From positions 40,202 through 104,201 of the forward strand of contig CAZPYJ010000013.1 of assembly GCA_964590645.1 (NCBI GenBank): a stretch of 64,000 bases of DNA, given 5' to 3'. Each line of letters starts with the position of its first letter. Positions within the stretch are counted from its first letter, which is position 1. This document shows positions 8,895-17,495 of the stretch, in pieces. The stretch comes from JAGNHN01 sp964590645. Its GTDB lineage: Bacteria > Bacteroidota > Bacteroidia > Bacteroidales > JAGNHN01. The position numbers were made by a program, and so were the translations under genes. The notes below the pieces were generated by a model that saw only the letters and a list, made by a program, of their open reading frames with translations, made no database searches and had not been told where the DNA came from.

Positions 8895-9530
8895 CTAATT
8901 ATTTTCCTGAATGACTATTTGCTGGTAGGAAAAGGCCTCTAAAGTGAGAGAGGGATTACTGCCGGTACTCATCAGAATACTACCGTAAAGGGTATCTTTG
9001 CCCATTACTTTTCTTAGCAGCAAATGCTTGTGCGACTGGCTTTTCCAGTTTCCGCTGGAGTTGCTGCTGCCCGGAGGAGGGATATACACATTTGAAAAAG
9101 AATACAATCCTATTGTCCCGGCATACCATTCCAGGGTATCCTTCCGTGGAATAAATGAAGAATCGTGAACCATCGCATTTAAAACAGCGCCTTCCTTCGC
9201 AGCCTGAACTTGCCAGGAAGAAAAAGTTTCAACTTTCGAACCACCGTAGTTTCCATTATGCCAAATAGTTCTGCTCAGCTGAAAGGCGATATCGGTAAGA
9301 CTATCTTCATCCACATCAAAAAGCACCTCCAGTGCCTCCCCGAAGGAAGTGCTTATGTTGTAATGCTGGTCGGGGTCAATATCGATGAAGTGCCGCACAA
9401 GCAAGGTATCCGGAAAAGGAGTTTGTACTGGCTTGTCAGGCACAATCACTTCTTTCCTGCAAGCACTCACCAGCATCCCTGAAAGCAGCAGGGATAACAA
9501 ACAGCCGAACAGACCTAATCTCCACTTCAT
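8895..9530 (-). CDS. Lipoprotein of unknown function
   Basis: The 211-residue product starts MKWRLGLFGCLLSLLLSG and has a lipobox ending LVSAC at about residue 24, so it should be lipidated and exported. After the cysteine, a short region with DPDQHYNISTSFGEALEVLF and VDEDSLTDIAFQ resembles a calcium-loop-like acidic segment, but I do not recognise a family. It ends in a beta-rich region (TLEAFSYQQIVIQ). I chose ATG 9530 because the lipoprotein signal begins there and a perfect promoter box lies immediately upstream. It is divergent from another unknown lipoprotein (9661-10533), and the two may respond to the same signal. Confidence 0.7.
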   Translation of the reverse strand: MKWRLGLFGCLLSLLLSGMLVSACRKEVIVPDKPVQTPFPDTLLVRHFIDIDPDQHYNISTSFGEALEVLFDVDEDSLTDIAFQLSRTIWHNGNYGGSKVETFSSWQVQAAKEGAVLNAMVHDSSFIPRKDTLEWYAGTIGLYSFSNVYIPPPGSSNSSGNWKSQSHKHLLLRKVMGKDTLYGSILMSTGSNPSLTLEAFSYQQIVIQENN

Positions 9531-9536
9531 AACACT

Positions 9537-9544
9537 CAAAGATA
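9537..9544 (-). promoter_or_regulatory. -7 box of lipoprotein gene, next to its ATG
   Basis: The minus strand reads TATCTTTG, a perfect TAnnTTTG. Only six bases separate it from the ATG at 9530, so the transcript would have almost no 5' leader. No -33 TTTG is evident. Confidence 0.5.
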
Positions 9545-9660
9545 ACAACAATATGATTGGCTTGTATTGGCAGCAATCCGATGAACATTTACGCCTGGCC
9601 ATTAAACCTTTTGCCTCCGGCGGCATCCTACCCACATTAATCCCTAAAAACCCCAATACG

Positions 9661-10533
9661 ATGCGTACGAAACAATTTTTCTCCGGGCTGATCATTGCCG
9701 TGCTGCTCCTGAGCCTTGCTGTGCTTTTCACCGCCTGCGATAAGGAAGAAACCCCTGAGGCAGATAATACCGAAGAAACGAGCTTCATTAAGGAAGAGAT
9801 TGCCAATGAAGCAATGATGGATGAGATCAGTCTGCTTTCATCAGATGCTACGGATATGGCGATGGATTCACTTCAGGGCCCACATCCAGGCGGTCCCAAG
9901 CCCCCCCATTGGGGACCTTGCGCCACGATCACCATTGTTCCTTTTGACACCATCAACTGGCCTAAGACCATTACCGTGGACTTCGGGCCGGTGAACTGCC
10001 TCTGCAACGATGGCCGCTATCGCCGCGGACAGATTATCAGTGTTGTCAGCGCCCCTCCCCACGATTCACTTTCCACCCGGACAGTGACCCCCCTGAACTA
10101 CTATGTGAGCGACCATCTTATTGAAGGTGTCCGCACCTTCATCAACCAGGGCCATATCAATGGAATGCTCACATTGAGCAGTTCCCTGATTGGTGGAAAG
10201 ATTACCCGTCCGAACGGGGATACAGCCACAATGCAAGCCCAAACCACCCGTGTTTTCGCGGCAGGGGCGCAGACTCCCTTTCCAGCAATTTATGATGACG
10301 TATGGCTGATCAGCGGAAACCGCAACGGGACGATGTTCAATGGAATGAGCTATACAATGCAGATCACCACACCCCTGGAAATGCCCCGGGCCTGCCAGTG
10401 GATTGTGAGTGGCGTACGCGAGACCCAACGAGGCAACCACCCCCTCAGAATCATCGATTTTGGCAACGGAGCCTGCGACAATATCGCAAGCCTGACCATC
10501 AATGGGAATACCCAGACCATTTATCTCCCCTGA
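9661..10533 (+). CDS. Lipoprotein of unknown function
   Basis: This 290-residue protein begins MRTKQFFSGLIIAVLLLS and has a lipobox LFTAC followed by DKEE, a usual Bacteroidota surface-lipoprotein export pattern. After a Pro/Gly-rich linker (GPHPGGPKPPHWGPC) comes a beta-rich domain with a repeated strand-turn pattern (TITVDFGPVNCLCNDGRYRR, GKITRPNGDTATMQAQTTR, and a final DFGNGACDNIASLTING). Four cysteines (two in CLC, one after the linker, one near the end) could form disulfides. Similar lipoproteins of unknown role occur widely in Bacteroidota. The start at 9661 was chosen because it directly precedes the signal peptide. It is followed by palindromic repeats and a terminator. Confidence 0.75.
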   Translation: MRTKQFFSGLIIAVLLLSLAVLFTACDKEETPEADNTEETSFIKEEIANEAMMDEISLLSSDATDMAMDSLQGPHPGGPKPPHWGPCATITIVPFDTINWPKTITVDFGPVNCLCNDGRYRRGQIISVVSAPPHDSLSTRTVTPLNYYVSDHLIEGVRTFINQGHINGMLTLSSSLIGGKITRPNGDTATMQAQTTRVFAAGAQTPFPAIYDDVWLISGNRNGTMFNGMSYTMQITTPLEMPRACQWIVSGVRETQRGNHPLRIIDFGNGACDNIASLTINGNTQTIYLP

Positions 10534-10545
10534 TCCTCATCCGTT

Positions 10546-10588
10546 CCCTGAGCACCTGCACTGAGTTCTGTCGAAGTGTGTCGAAGGG
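10546..10588 (+). repeat. Nested palindromic repeat, CTGAG...GTCGAAG family
   Basis: An outer half-palindrome CCCTGAG (10546-10552) pairs in type with GTCGAAGGG (10580-10588). Inside lies a complete smaller unit, CACTGAG (10559-10565) with GTCGAAGTG (10570-10578). Both share the CTGAG...GTCGAAG core. The arrangement looks like one unit inserted into another. A further short hairpin, GCCCTT-TCT-AAGGGC, sits at 10609-10623. Confidence 0.6.
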
Positions 10589-10635
10589 CAAACTCATCCG
10601 ACCCCTGAGCCCTTTCTAAGGGCAAATGCATCCCC

Positions 10636-10663
10636 GCCCCGGTCCAGAACCGGGGCTTTTTAT
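10636..10663 (+). terminator. Rho-independent terminator
   Basis: A perfect 7-bp stem GCCCCGG / CCGGGGC with a 7-base loop is followed by TTTTTATT. It ends the lipoprotein gene at 9661-10533. Confidence 0.85.
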
Positions 10664-10725
10664 TCAAGGAGAACCGATCAGAGAGAACGGCAAATGTCAC
10701 AGCCAACCGAAAACGATGCTACCTG

Positions 10726-12018
10726 TCAGGTCTTCTGCTTCTGTTTCTTGGCTGCCGGGAAGAGGATATTATTCAGGATCAGCCTGTACCCTGGAGAGTT
10801 GGGATAAAGGTCGAGTAAGGTGGGGGGATCCCCTACAAAATGGCGGTAATCCTCAGGGTCGTGACCACCCAGAAAAGTGAAAGTGCCGCGTCCGTATTCA
10901 CCGTGAAGGTAGCGGGCCTCCCCCACCGATTTTGTTTCTCCCATAATCAGCACCTCCGGCTTGATCTGATCCCGACGGAAAGCCGTCGTCTGTCCCATAA
11001 AACCTTTCACCACACTGGTATGGTTCTGACAAAGCATTGTAGGCACCGGATCCCACTTTGCACTGAAATCAAAGAGGGTAAAGAAATCATTCTTCTCGTT
11101 CAGCTTGCGCGACTGCGGAGTCACATCGATAGAAGATATCTCGTATTCGTATGGATTGGTGCTGATGGTAAAACCGGTAAAGGCAAAGCAATTGTCGTAG
11201 TTTAGTTTATCCTGAGCGTTCGGATCCATTGGGTCTCCATCAAACATCACATCGCAGATGTCCACGCCATCGGCGGCCAGGGCCACATCATAAGAATCGG
11301 GGGCCGAGCACATTGCAAACATATATCCGCCTCCGGCTACAAAATCGCGGATTTTTTTGGCCACCGCCAATTTTAACTGACTGACCTTATTGAAGCCCAG
11401 TTCCCGGGCCATATTCTCACTCAGCTCCTGGGTTTCCCGGTACCAGGGGGCATTGCGATAGGCATACCAGAACTTCCCGTACTGTCCGGTAAAATCCTCG
11501 TGGTGCAGATGGAGCCAGTCGTACATAGGCAGCACTCCATCCAGCACTTCCCGGTCATAAATCACATCATAGGGAATCTCAGCGTAGGTCATAACCAGGG
11601 TCACGGCATCGTCCCAGGGTTGTGCGTTCGGAGGAGAATAAATGGCCACCCGCGGGGCTTTGGTGAGTTTAATTACTTCCTGGTTTACGGAAGGACTGGC
11701 AATTTCCTGCAAAATGGCTGAGCTCTGGGCATCGGCGATGATCTCATAGCTTACTCCCCGGATCACCAGTTCCTTTTCTATTGGTTCGGCATACTTCGAC
11801 ATAAAGCTACCCCCCCGGTAATTCAGCAGCCACATTACCTCCACCTCCCTCTCCAGCGTCCAGTAGGCAATGCCATAGGCTTTGAGGTGATTCTTCTGCG
11901 TCTGATCCATAGGTACAAGGATATAGGCAGCCTGCAGGGGGGCGGCTATGGCTGCGTAGAGCAGGAAGAGGGTGAGGAGATACCTAATATTGAATCTGAG
12001 ATTATACCTGGTATGCAT
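10726..12018 (-). CDS. Secreted class I amidotransferase-like protein (often labelled 'asparagine synthetase B')
   Basis: The 430-residue product has a signal peptide (about residues 12-31, ending LQA) and then YILVPMDQTQKNHLKAYGIA. Close Bacteroidota homologues are, as far as I recall, usually named asparagine synthetase B, but I see neither an N-terminal nucleophile cysteine nor an ATP-pyrophosphatase domain. Instead a GATase1-like arrangement is visible: VAGGGYMFAMCSAPDSYD has a cysteine in a nucleophile-elbow position, and GTFTFLGGHDPEDYRHF near the C-terminus offers a histidine. The central part contains conserved acidic loops (DICDVMFDGDPMD). So it is probably a periplasmic hydrolase or lipoprotein-like factor of unknown substrate. 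It stands alone between dnaB and the lipoprotein pair, with a 98-base gap to dnaB. Confidence 0.7.
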   Translation of the reverse strand: MHTRYNLRFNIRYLLTLFLLYAAIAAPLQAAYILVPMDQTQKNHLKAYGIAYWTLEREVEVMWLLNYRGGSFMSKYAEPIEKELVIRGVSYEIIADAQSSAILQEIASPSVNQEVIKLTKAPRVAIYSPPNAQPWDDAVTLVMTYAEIPYDVIYDREVLDGVLPMYDWLHLHHEDFTGQYGKFWYAYRNAPWYRETQELSENMARELGFNKVSQLKLAVAKKIRDFVAGGGYMFAMCSAPDSYDVALAADGVDICDVMFDGDPMDPNAQDKLNYDNCFAFTGFTISTNPYEYEISSIDVTPQSRKLNEKNDFFTLFDFSAKWDPVPTMLCQNHTSVVKGFMGQTTAFRRDQIKPEVLIMGETKSVGEARYLHGEYGRGTFTFLGGHDPEDYRHFVGDPPTLLDLYPNSPGYRLILNNILFPAAKKQKQKT

Positions 12019-12116
12019 ATTAATATTCTTTAGGAAGGCCCGTTAACGCCATCAGCAATCCTTTGGCATCAAACAGGCATTAAGCGGTTCTTGTTCAATG
12101 CGTAAAAAACCTGTTC

Positions 12117-13625
12117 TCAATAGGGAATATCTTCATCCTCCATTTCATTCAGGCGGGATGGCAGAATGCGGATGCTGCTGCCCGGTTCATCCATTTCACC
12201 GAAAGCGCCCATAGGGGCTTCACTCAGCTCTTCAAAGCGGGCGAACTTATCAATGAAACGCATCCGGATTTCCGACAGGGCCCCATTACGATGCTTGGCG
12301 ATGATGATGTCGGCCATTCCTTTGGTAGGGCCTTTATCATCTTCATCAATCTTGTAATATTCAGGTCGATAAATAAAAACGACCATATCTGCATCCTGCT
12401 CAATGGCACCGGATTCGCGCAGGTCGGAAAGAATAGGCTTTTTTGAACCGCCACGGGTTTCTACCGAGCGGTTCAGCTGGGAAAGGGTGATCACGGGAAT
12501 ATTCAACTCCTTGGCCAGACTTTTGAGGGAACGGGAGATCTGACTGATCTCCTGTTCGCGGTTGCCGGCATTGGAGCTGCCGCCTGACATCAGCTGGATA
12601 TAGTCGACCACGATCATTTGAATATCGTGCTGTGCTTTCAGCCGGCGGCATTTGGCTCTCAGCTCAAATATGGAAAGTGCCGGAGTATCGTCAATCAGGA
12701 TGGGCGCATCAATCAGGGCGCTCACCTTGCTGTTCAGGGCATCCCACTCATAATCTTCCAGGTTTCCTTTACGAAGCTTATCGGCCGGCAGTTCTGCTTC
12801 GGCTGAGATAAGGCGTGTAACAAGCTGTACGGCAGACATTTCAAGAGAAAATACCGCAACCGGCTTCTTAAAGTCCACGGCCATATTGCGGGCCATCGAC
12901 AAAGCAAAGGCGGTTTTTCCCATTCCGGGACGGGCGGCAATAATGATCAGGTCAGAGCGCTGCCACCCGGCAGTTACCCGGTCGAGGCTGGTATAGCCGG
13001 AAGGTACGCCCCTTAGGTTCCCATCGTGTTTACGCGCCCCCTCAATGTCTGCGATGGCTTCCCTGACAAGGTTGTGCATATTATCATAGTCACGCCGGAA
13101 ATTGGTCTCGCTGATGCTGAATAGTTCCTGCTCTGCCTTATCAAGGATATCGAACACATCTGTTGTGTCCTCAAAGCTTTCTGTGATAATGTCGGAAGAA
13201 ATGCGGATCAGCTCACGTTGAATATGCTTCTGTAGCAAAATGCGAGCGTGAAACTCCACATTGGCTGCCGAGGCGACACGGTTTGTGAGCTGACTCAGGT
13301 AATAGGGTCCTCCTGCCAGATCCAGATCGCCCTCCTTCTTCAAATCCTGTGTAACGGTCAGTATATCAATAGGTTCCGACCTACTAAACAACCTTGATAT
13401 AGCGGAAAAGATCAATTGGTGGGCTTCCTTGTAGAAGACATCGGGCTTAAGAATATCGATCACCGCTGTGAGGGCATTTCTTTCAATCAGAATAGCTCCC
13501 AGCACTGCTTCCTCCAGATCGAGTGCCTGGGGAGGAATTTTCCCGTGTTCCAGACCTATCTGTCTTACAGGGGTTTTGCGCTTTCTATCCGGTTTGGGGC
13601 TCCCGGAATGTCCAGTTTCATTCAT
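12117..13625 (-). CDS. dnaB: Replicative DNA helicase
   Basis: DnaB is the hexameric 5'-3' helicase of the replication fork. The 502-residue protein has the N-terminal helical domain (PPQALDLEEAVLGAIL) that binds primase, and a RecA-like C-terminal domain with Walker A ARPGMGKTAFAL, Walker B MIVVDYIQLM, and the SQLNRSVE and DLRESGAIEQDADMV motifs near the end. The C-terminal tail is acidic (EMEDEDIPY). I chose ATG 13625 (MNETG) instead of a TTG three codons upstream because that TTG lies inside the -7 promoter box. No initiator or loader gene is adjacent. Confidence 0.97.
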   Translation of the reverse strand: MNETGHSGSPKPDRKRKTPVRQIGLEHGKIPPQALDLEEAVLGAILIERNALTAVIDILKPDVFYKEAHQLIFSAISRLFSRSEPIDILTVTQDLKKEGDLDLAGGPYYLSQLTNRVASAANVEFHARILLQKHIQRELIRISSDIITESFEDTTDVFDILDKAEQELFSISETNFRRDYDNMHNLVREAIADIEGARKHDGNLRGVPSGYTSLDRVTAGWQRSDLIIIAARPGMGKTAFALSMARNMAVDFKKPVAVFSLEMSAVQLVTRLISAEAELPADKLRKGNLEDYEWDALNSKVSALIDAPILIDDTPALSIFELRAKCRRLKAQHDIQMIVVDYIQLMSGGSSNAGNREQEISQISRSLKSLAKELNIPVITLSQLNRSVETRGGSKKPILSDLRESGAIEQDADMVVFIYRPEYYKIDEDDKGPTKGMADIIIAKHRNGALSEIRMRFIDKFARFEELSEAPMGAFGEMDEPGSSIRILPSRLNEMEDEDIPY

Positions 13626-13631
13626 AGCACA

Positions 13632-13661
13632 CAAAAATAACCATTCAACTGCTGTTCCAAG
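13632..13661 (-). promoter_or_regulatory. dnaB promoter, -33 CTTG and -7 TATTTTTG
   Basis: On the minus strand CTTG (13661-13658) is followed after 18 bases by a perfect TATTTTTG (13639-13632). The box ends six bases before the dnaB ATG, which implies a leaderless or near-leaderless mRNA. Confidence 0.55.
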
Positions 13662-13778
13662 ACAGGAGTTTTCAACATCTCCGTCTGACAGGAAATTATG
13701 TATTTTAGCAGCCTTTTATGGAAGAATGTAAATAGGCGAATACTATTTTCACCCTTACCCATTAAAACACTGATAATA

Positions 13779-16151
13779 ATGGAAATACAATATATTGGAG
13801 AAAACTTGTTCACTGGCAATCTGGGACATTTTGCCATCAATTTATCTTTTCTGTTTGCCTTGCTGTCTGCATTGCTATATGCTCTGAAGGTGAGACAAAA
13901 GGAAAGCCTGTCGAAACCCCTGCTGCCACGCATCTTTTTTCTGGCACACGTTTTCTTTTTTCTGGTCTCAATGGCTTCCCTCTACTATCTCATCTTTAAC
14001 CATCACTTTGAATACCGCTACGTTTGGCAACACTCCTCTCTGGATATGTCCAATCGATTCTTATTCAGCTGTTTCTGGGCCGGACAGGAAGGCAGTTTCT
14101 TTATCTGGGGCTTTTTCCAGGCCATCCTTGGGGCCGTTTTGCTGCTTACGGTGAAAGACTGGGAAGCCCCGGTAATGGCCATTGTGGCCCTGGCGCAGGT
14201 CTTCCTTACCTCAATGCTATTGGGTGCCGACATTGGTGGATTGCAAGTAGGTGGTGATCCGTTTGTGCTCTTGCGTGATACGGCCAGAGAGGCGGAGCTG
14301 GAGTTCTTTTCCAACCCGGAATACCTGCGTTTCATTACAGATGGAAATGGCCTGAACCCCTTGCTTGAGAATTACTGGATGGCCATTCATCCTCCGGTCC
14401 TGTTTGTTGGATATGCTTCTATCCTTATCCCCTTTGCTTATGCTACCGCCGGTTTATGGACCGGGCGCTACCGTGCCTGGGTAAAAGAGGTCCGCAGCTG
14501 GGTTCTTTTTTCTGCTTTCTTTCTTGGCCTGGGTTTATTGCTTGGGGGTGCCTGGGCTTACATTGCCCTGACCTTCGGTGGTTTCTGGGCCTGGGATCCG
14601 GTAGAGAACGCCTCCCTGGTTCCCTGGCTGACTATCCTGGCCGCCCTGCACTTTATCCTTGCCGGCCGCAATCACAATCTCAGCCATCTGGCCGCTTTCA
14701 TCTTCACCACCTTCGCATACGTGATGGTATTGTACGCCTCTTTTCTTACCCGGAGCGGGATACTCACTGAAACTTCCGTACACAGCTTCGGGGACGACGG
14801 CCTGATGTTTCAACTGGTCCTCTTTGTGATTACATTCTTTATCCTTTCCATCGGACTCTTTGTCTATCGCTATAAAAGCCTTATCCGGCAAGAGAAAGAG
14901 AATACTCTCTCCCGCGAATTCTGGATGTTCGTGGGCGCAATGGTGCTCATTCTTTCGGCTTTTCAGATCATCTTCAGCACTTCCATTCCCGTGTTCAACC
15001 AGATGTTCGGCACCAGTATCGCCCCTCCCCTGGATCCGGTGGCCTATTACAACCGCTGGCAGCTCCCCTACGCGGTATTGATTGCTTTGCTGATCGGCTT
15101 TGGTCAATATCTCACCTATGGACAAAACCGCAGCAAAGGACTCTGGAAAAAAGTCCTTCCGGCTTTTGTTGGCGGAATACTGCTGACAATCATTACGGCC
15201 ATCCTGTTTGAAGTCAGGTATGGAGGATATCTCCTGATGCTGTTCGGTCTGTATTTTGCTATGGTCAGTGCGATCGCCTGGTGGAAAAGAACCGGCTGGT
15301 CCTTTTCCAAATCAGGGGCTATGGTCACGCATTTCGGATTTGCACTCTTCCTGGTAGGTGTGGTGATCACTTTTTCCAATGAAATCGTGATCTCACAAAA
15401 CACCTCCCGTTTTGATCTCAGCGCTGCCGGTTCTAATGAAGAAAACCAATTGCTGGTGATAGGGGATACGATGCCGATGCTGCCTTATGCAGTGAGCTAT
15501 ACAGGCAAATACAAGGAAGGCTCCCGGACTTTCTTTGAGCTGGACTTCCTGAAAGAAAACAAAAACGGAGAGTGGGAGAAGGCCTTCACTCTGGCACCAA
15601 ACATCAATGAAAACGAGCGGATGGGCAATGTATATGACCCTGCCACTGCCAATTTGCTGACCAAAGATATTTACGCATACATCAGCTATGCAGATCTTTC
15701 GCCCCAGAGCCCCGACCGCTTTGATAAGATCAGGGAGGCTGAAGTAGCACGGGGCGATACGGTAACTTTCGGAAGTATGATTGCCGTAGTCGATTCGCTC
15801 AGTGTGGTGGAACAGGATGCCACTCTGGAAAATGTGTGGCTGCGTGCTTTTGTCAGGGTGATTGATGCCGAAGGAAAGGAATATGCCCTTCTGCCTGAAT
15901 ACCGCATCCACAAGGATATGGTCGGCAATGGGATTGTCAGCGATACTGATTTGGGCTATGGTCTTCGTTTTGAAAAAGTATCAGACATCCCCGGAGCGAT
16001 AATGCTGGGCGTTTATCAGGAGCAGATGGAGTTTATCGTATTAAAAGCCATCATTTTCCCTTACATAAATATTCTTTGGACCGGCTCTATCATTATGCTG
16101 CTGGGCTTTGTGCTGAGTTTTGTTCGCCGTCTTCAACGAAAAAAGACCTGA
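13779..16151 (+). CDS. ccsA: Cytochrome c biogenesis protein, CcmF/CcsA heme lyase family
   Basis: A 790-residue polytopic membrane protein of the family that presents heme to apocytochrome c on the outer face of the membrane. The heme-binding tryptophan-rich WWD motif is clear at FGGFWAWDPVENASLVPWL, preceded by GGAWAYIALT; periplasmic histidines that can ligate heme are seen at IHPPVLFVGY and SVHSFGDDG. About 14 hydrophobic helices cover residues 15-570 and 770-790. Between them a soluble region (about 575-760) with mixed beta structure sits on the periplasmic side, as in CcmF. Start at 13779 (MEIQYIGENLF) avoids a poorly conserved 27-residue extension. It is divergent from dnaB and stands just before the DUF2520 run. 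Confidence 0.9.
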   Translation: MEIQYIGENLFTGNLGHFAINLSFLFALLSALLYALKVRQKESLSKPLLPRIFFLAHVFFFLVSMASLYYLIFNHHFEYRYVWQHSSLDMSNRFLFSCFWAGQEGSFFIWGFFQAILGAVLLLTVKDWEAPVMAIVALAQVFLTSMLLGADIGGLQVGGDPFVLLRDTAREAELEFFSNPEYLRFITDGNGLNPLLENYWMAIHPPVLFVGYASILIPFAYATAGLWTGRYRAWVKEVRSWVLFSAFFLGLGLLLGGAWAYIALTFGGFWAWDPVENASLVPWLTILAALHFILAGRNHNLSHLAAFIFTTFAYVMVLYASFLTRSGILTETSVHSFGDDGLMFQLVLFVITFFILSIGLFVYRYKSLIRQEKENTLSREFWMFVGAMVLILSAFQIIFSTSIPVFNQMFGTSIAPPLDPVAYYNRWQLPYAVLIALLIGFGQYLTYGQNRSKGLWKKVLPAFVGGILLTIITAILFEVRYGGYLLMLFGLYFAMVSAIAWWKRTGWSFSKSGAMVTHFGFALFLVGVVITFSNEIVISQNTSRFDLSAAGSNEENQLLVIGDTMPMLPYAVSYTGKYKEGSRTFFELDFLKENKNGEWEKAFTLAPNINENERMGNVYDPATANLLTKDIYAYISYADLSPQSPDRFDKIREAEVARGDTVTFGSMIAVVDSLSVVEQDATLENVWLRAFVRVIDAEGKEYALLPEYRIHKDMVGNGIVSDTDLGYGLRFEKVSDIPGAIMLGVYQEQMEFIVLKAIIFPYINILWTGSIIMLLGFVLSFVRRLQRKKT

Positions 16152-16166
16152 ATCTGCTCCTTTGTG

Positions 16167-16174
16167 TAATTTTG
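16167..16174 (+). promoter_or_regulatory. -7 box of the DUF2520 operon
   Basis: TAATTTTG matches TAnnTTTG perfectly and ends seven bases before the ATG at 16182. It suggests the DUF2520-KdsC-UbiA-Maf run has its own promoter and a near-leaderless mRNA. Confidence 0.5.
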
Positions 16175-16181
16175 GGCTGTG

Positions 16182-16967
16182 ATGATACAGCCAGAATCAG
16201 GCATAGTGATCCTAGGGACAGGCAGAATGGCGGTCTTCCTGATACGCACCTTCCGGGACAACCAAATCCCGCTCTTGGGCATCTGGGGCCGAAATACCGA
16301 TCAGTCTGGAAAGCTGGCCAGCCAATACGGAATCAGGCATATTCAGGATATGGGTGCAATCCCCCCGGAGACCGGGTTTTGTTTCCTGGCGGTCTCTGAT
16401 GATGCCATACCTGAAGTAAGCCTGGCTGTTCCTTCTGTCAGTGGGCCCCTGGTACACACCTCCGGGGCTGCCCCCCTGGATGCCATTGCGTCACCCCATC
16501 GCAAAGCGGTTCTTTATCCCCTGCAAACCCTGGGGGGAGGCCCCCTGCTTTCTGCCTCCAATATCCCATTTCTCCTGGAAGCATCGCATCCCGCTGACCT
16601 GAGGGTGCTGCACCGGCTTGCCGATAGAATTGCTCAAACCGTTGTGGAAATGTCATCGCAAGAACGCCTGAAACTCCATCTGGCAGCAGTGATGGTCAAT
16701 AATTTCACCAATCACATTATTGAACTCGCTGAAGATTATTGCAAGGAAGCACAGCTTCCTTTCTCTCTCCTGCATCCCCTGATCGAACGTACAGCGCAAC
16801 TGGCCATTGATTTTCCGGGACAAAGCCGTCAAACCGGTCCGGCGAAAAGAGCAGACCAGCAAACCATCCGGCAGCACCTGGCCCTGCTTCACGAACATTC
16901 AGCCCTGCGTGAACTCTATGAGACCCTGACCCAATCCCTGCAAAAGCGTTATCCACCTGAAAAGTAA
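16182..16967 (+). CDS. DUF2520 domain protein, Rossmann dinucleotide-binding
   Basis: The 261-residue protein starts with a Rossmann strand and glycine loop (GIVILGTGRMAVFL) similar to F420/NADP oxidoreductases and pyrroline-5-carboxylate reductase. Further landmarks are FLAVSDDAIPEV (the strand after the cofactor fold), LVHTSGAAPLDAI, YPLQTLGGG, and a helical C-terminal domain with LAAVMVNNFTNHI and LLHPLIERTAQLA. This two-part layout is that of Rossmann-like plus DUF2520. No substrate is known for the family; a dehydrogenase or reductase is likely. It is first in a compact run with the KdsC-like, UbiA and maf genes, an order I recall from other Bacteroidia. A GTG at 16179 is an alternative start. 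Confidence 0.85.
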   Translation: MIQPESGIVILGTGRMAVFLIRTFRDNQIPLLGIWGRNTDQSGKLASQYGIRHIQDMGAIPPETGFCFLAVSDDAIPEVSLAVPSVSGPLVHTSGAAPLDAIASPHRKAVLYPLQTLGGGPLLSASNIPFLLEASHPADLRVLHRLADRIAQTVVEMSSQERLKLHLAAVMVNNFTNHIIELAEDYCKEAQLPFSLLHPLIERTAQLAIDFPGQSRQTGPAKRADQQTIRQHLALLHEHSALRELYETLTQSLQKRYPPEK

Positions 16968-16970
16968 GCT

Positions 16971-17495
16971 ATGAATATTAAGGAGTTACTCACCCATATC
17001 ACCACCTTCATCTTTGACTATGACGGTGTACTCACGGATGGCACCATCATCATTGACAGAGAAGGGGAATTGTTACGCACGGCCAATGTTCGGGATGGAT
17101 ACGCCATCCGGCAGGCGGTTCGGAAAGGATATCGCGTGGCCATCATTTCGGGCGGAAAGACAGAAAGTGTAAGGAAGCGCTTTGAGGTATTGGGTGTACA
17201 CGATGTTTTTCTGGGAGTGGGCAATAAACTGGAGGTGTATGAGGCCTACCTGAAAGAGCATCATCTCGGGGATGAGGAAGTCTTGTTTATGGGAGACGAT
17301 ATCCCCGACTTTGAACTGATGCGGCGCTCAGGCGTGGCTACCTGTCCGGCTGATGCATCGGAAGAAATCAAGGCTGTGGCTATGATGATCTCCTCTCTGC
17401 CCGGTGGCAAAGGCTGCGTCAGAGATGTCATCGAGCAGGTGATGAGGGTTCAAAATAAATGGTTCGATGAAACAGCCTATTCCTGGGATGTTTGA
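16971..17495 (+). CDS. kdsC: HAD phosphatase, KdsC-like (KDO 8-phosphate phosphatase)
   Basis: KdsC removes phosphate from 3-deoxy-D-manno-octulosonate 8-phosphate on the way to CMP-KDO for lipopolysaccharide core. The 174-residue protein has the cap-less HAD set: DYDGVLTDGTI with nucleophile and general-acid aspartates, IISGGKTESVRKR, the lysine-bearing GVGNKLEVYE, and GDDIPDFELMRRSG with the metal-binding aspartates. Length and motifs fit KdsC-type tetrameric phosphatases. No kdsA, kdsB or waaA gene is in the window, so the assignment rests on the protein alone; other small sugar-phosphate phosphatases of the same clade remain possible. It starts 3 bases after DUF2520 and its end overlaps the UbiA start by 29 bases. 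Confidence 0.8.
   Translation: MNIKELLTHITTFIFDYDGVLTDGTIIIDREGELLRTANVRDGYAIRQAVRKGYRVAIISGGKTESVRKRFEVLGVHDVFLGVGNKLEVYEAYLKEHHLGDEEVLFMGDDIPDFELMRRSGVATCPADASEEIKAVAMMISSLPGGKGCVRDVIEQVMRVQNKWFDETAYSWDV

Noticed and set aside
17467..17495. KdsC-UbiA gene fusion
   Set aside because: The two are in different frames with a stop between; it is a 29-base gene overlap.
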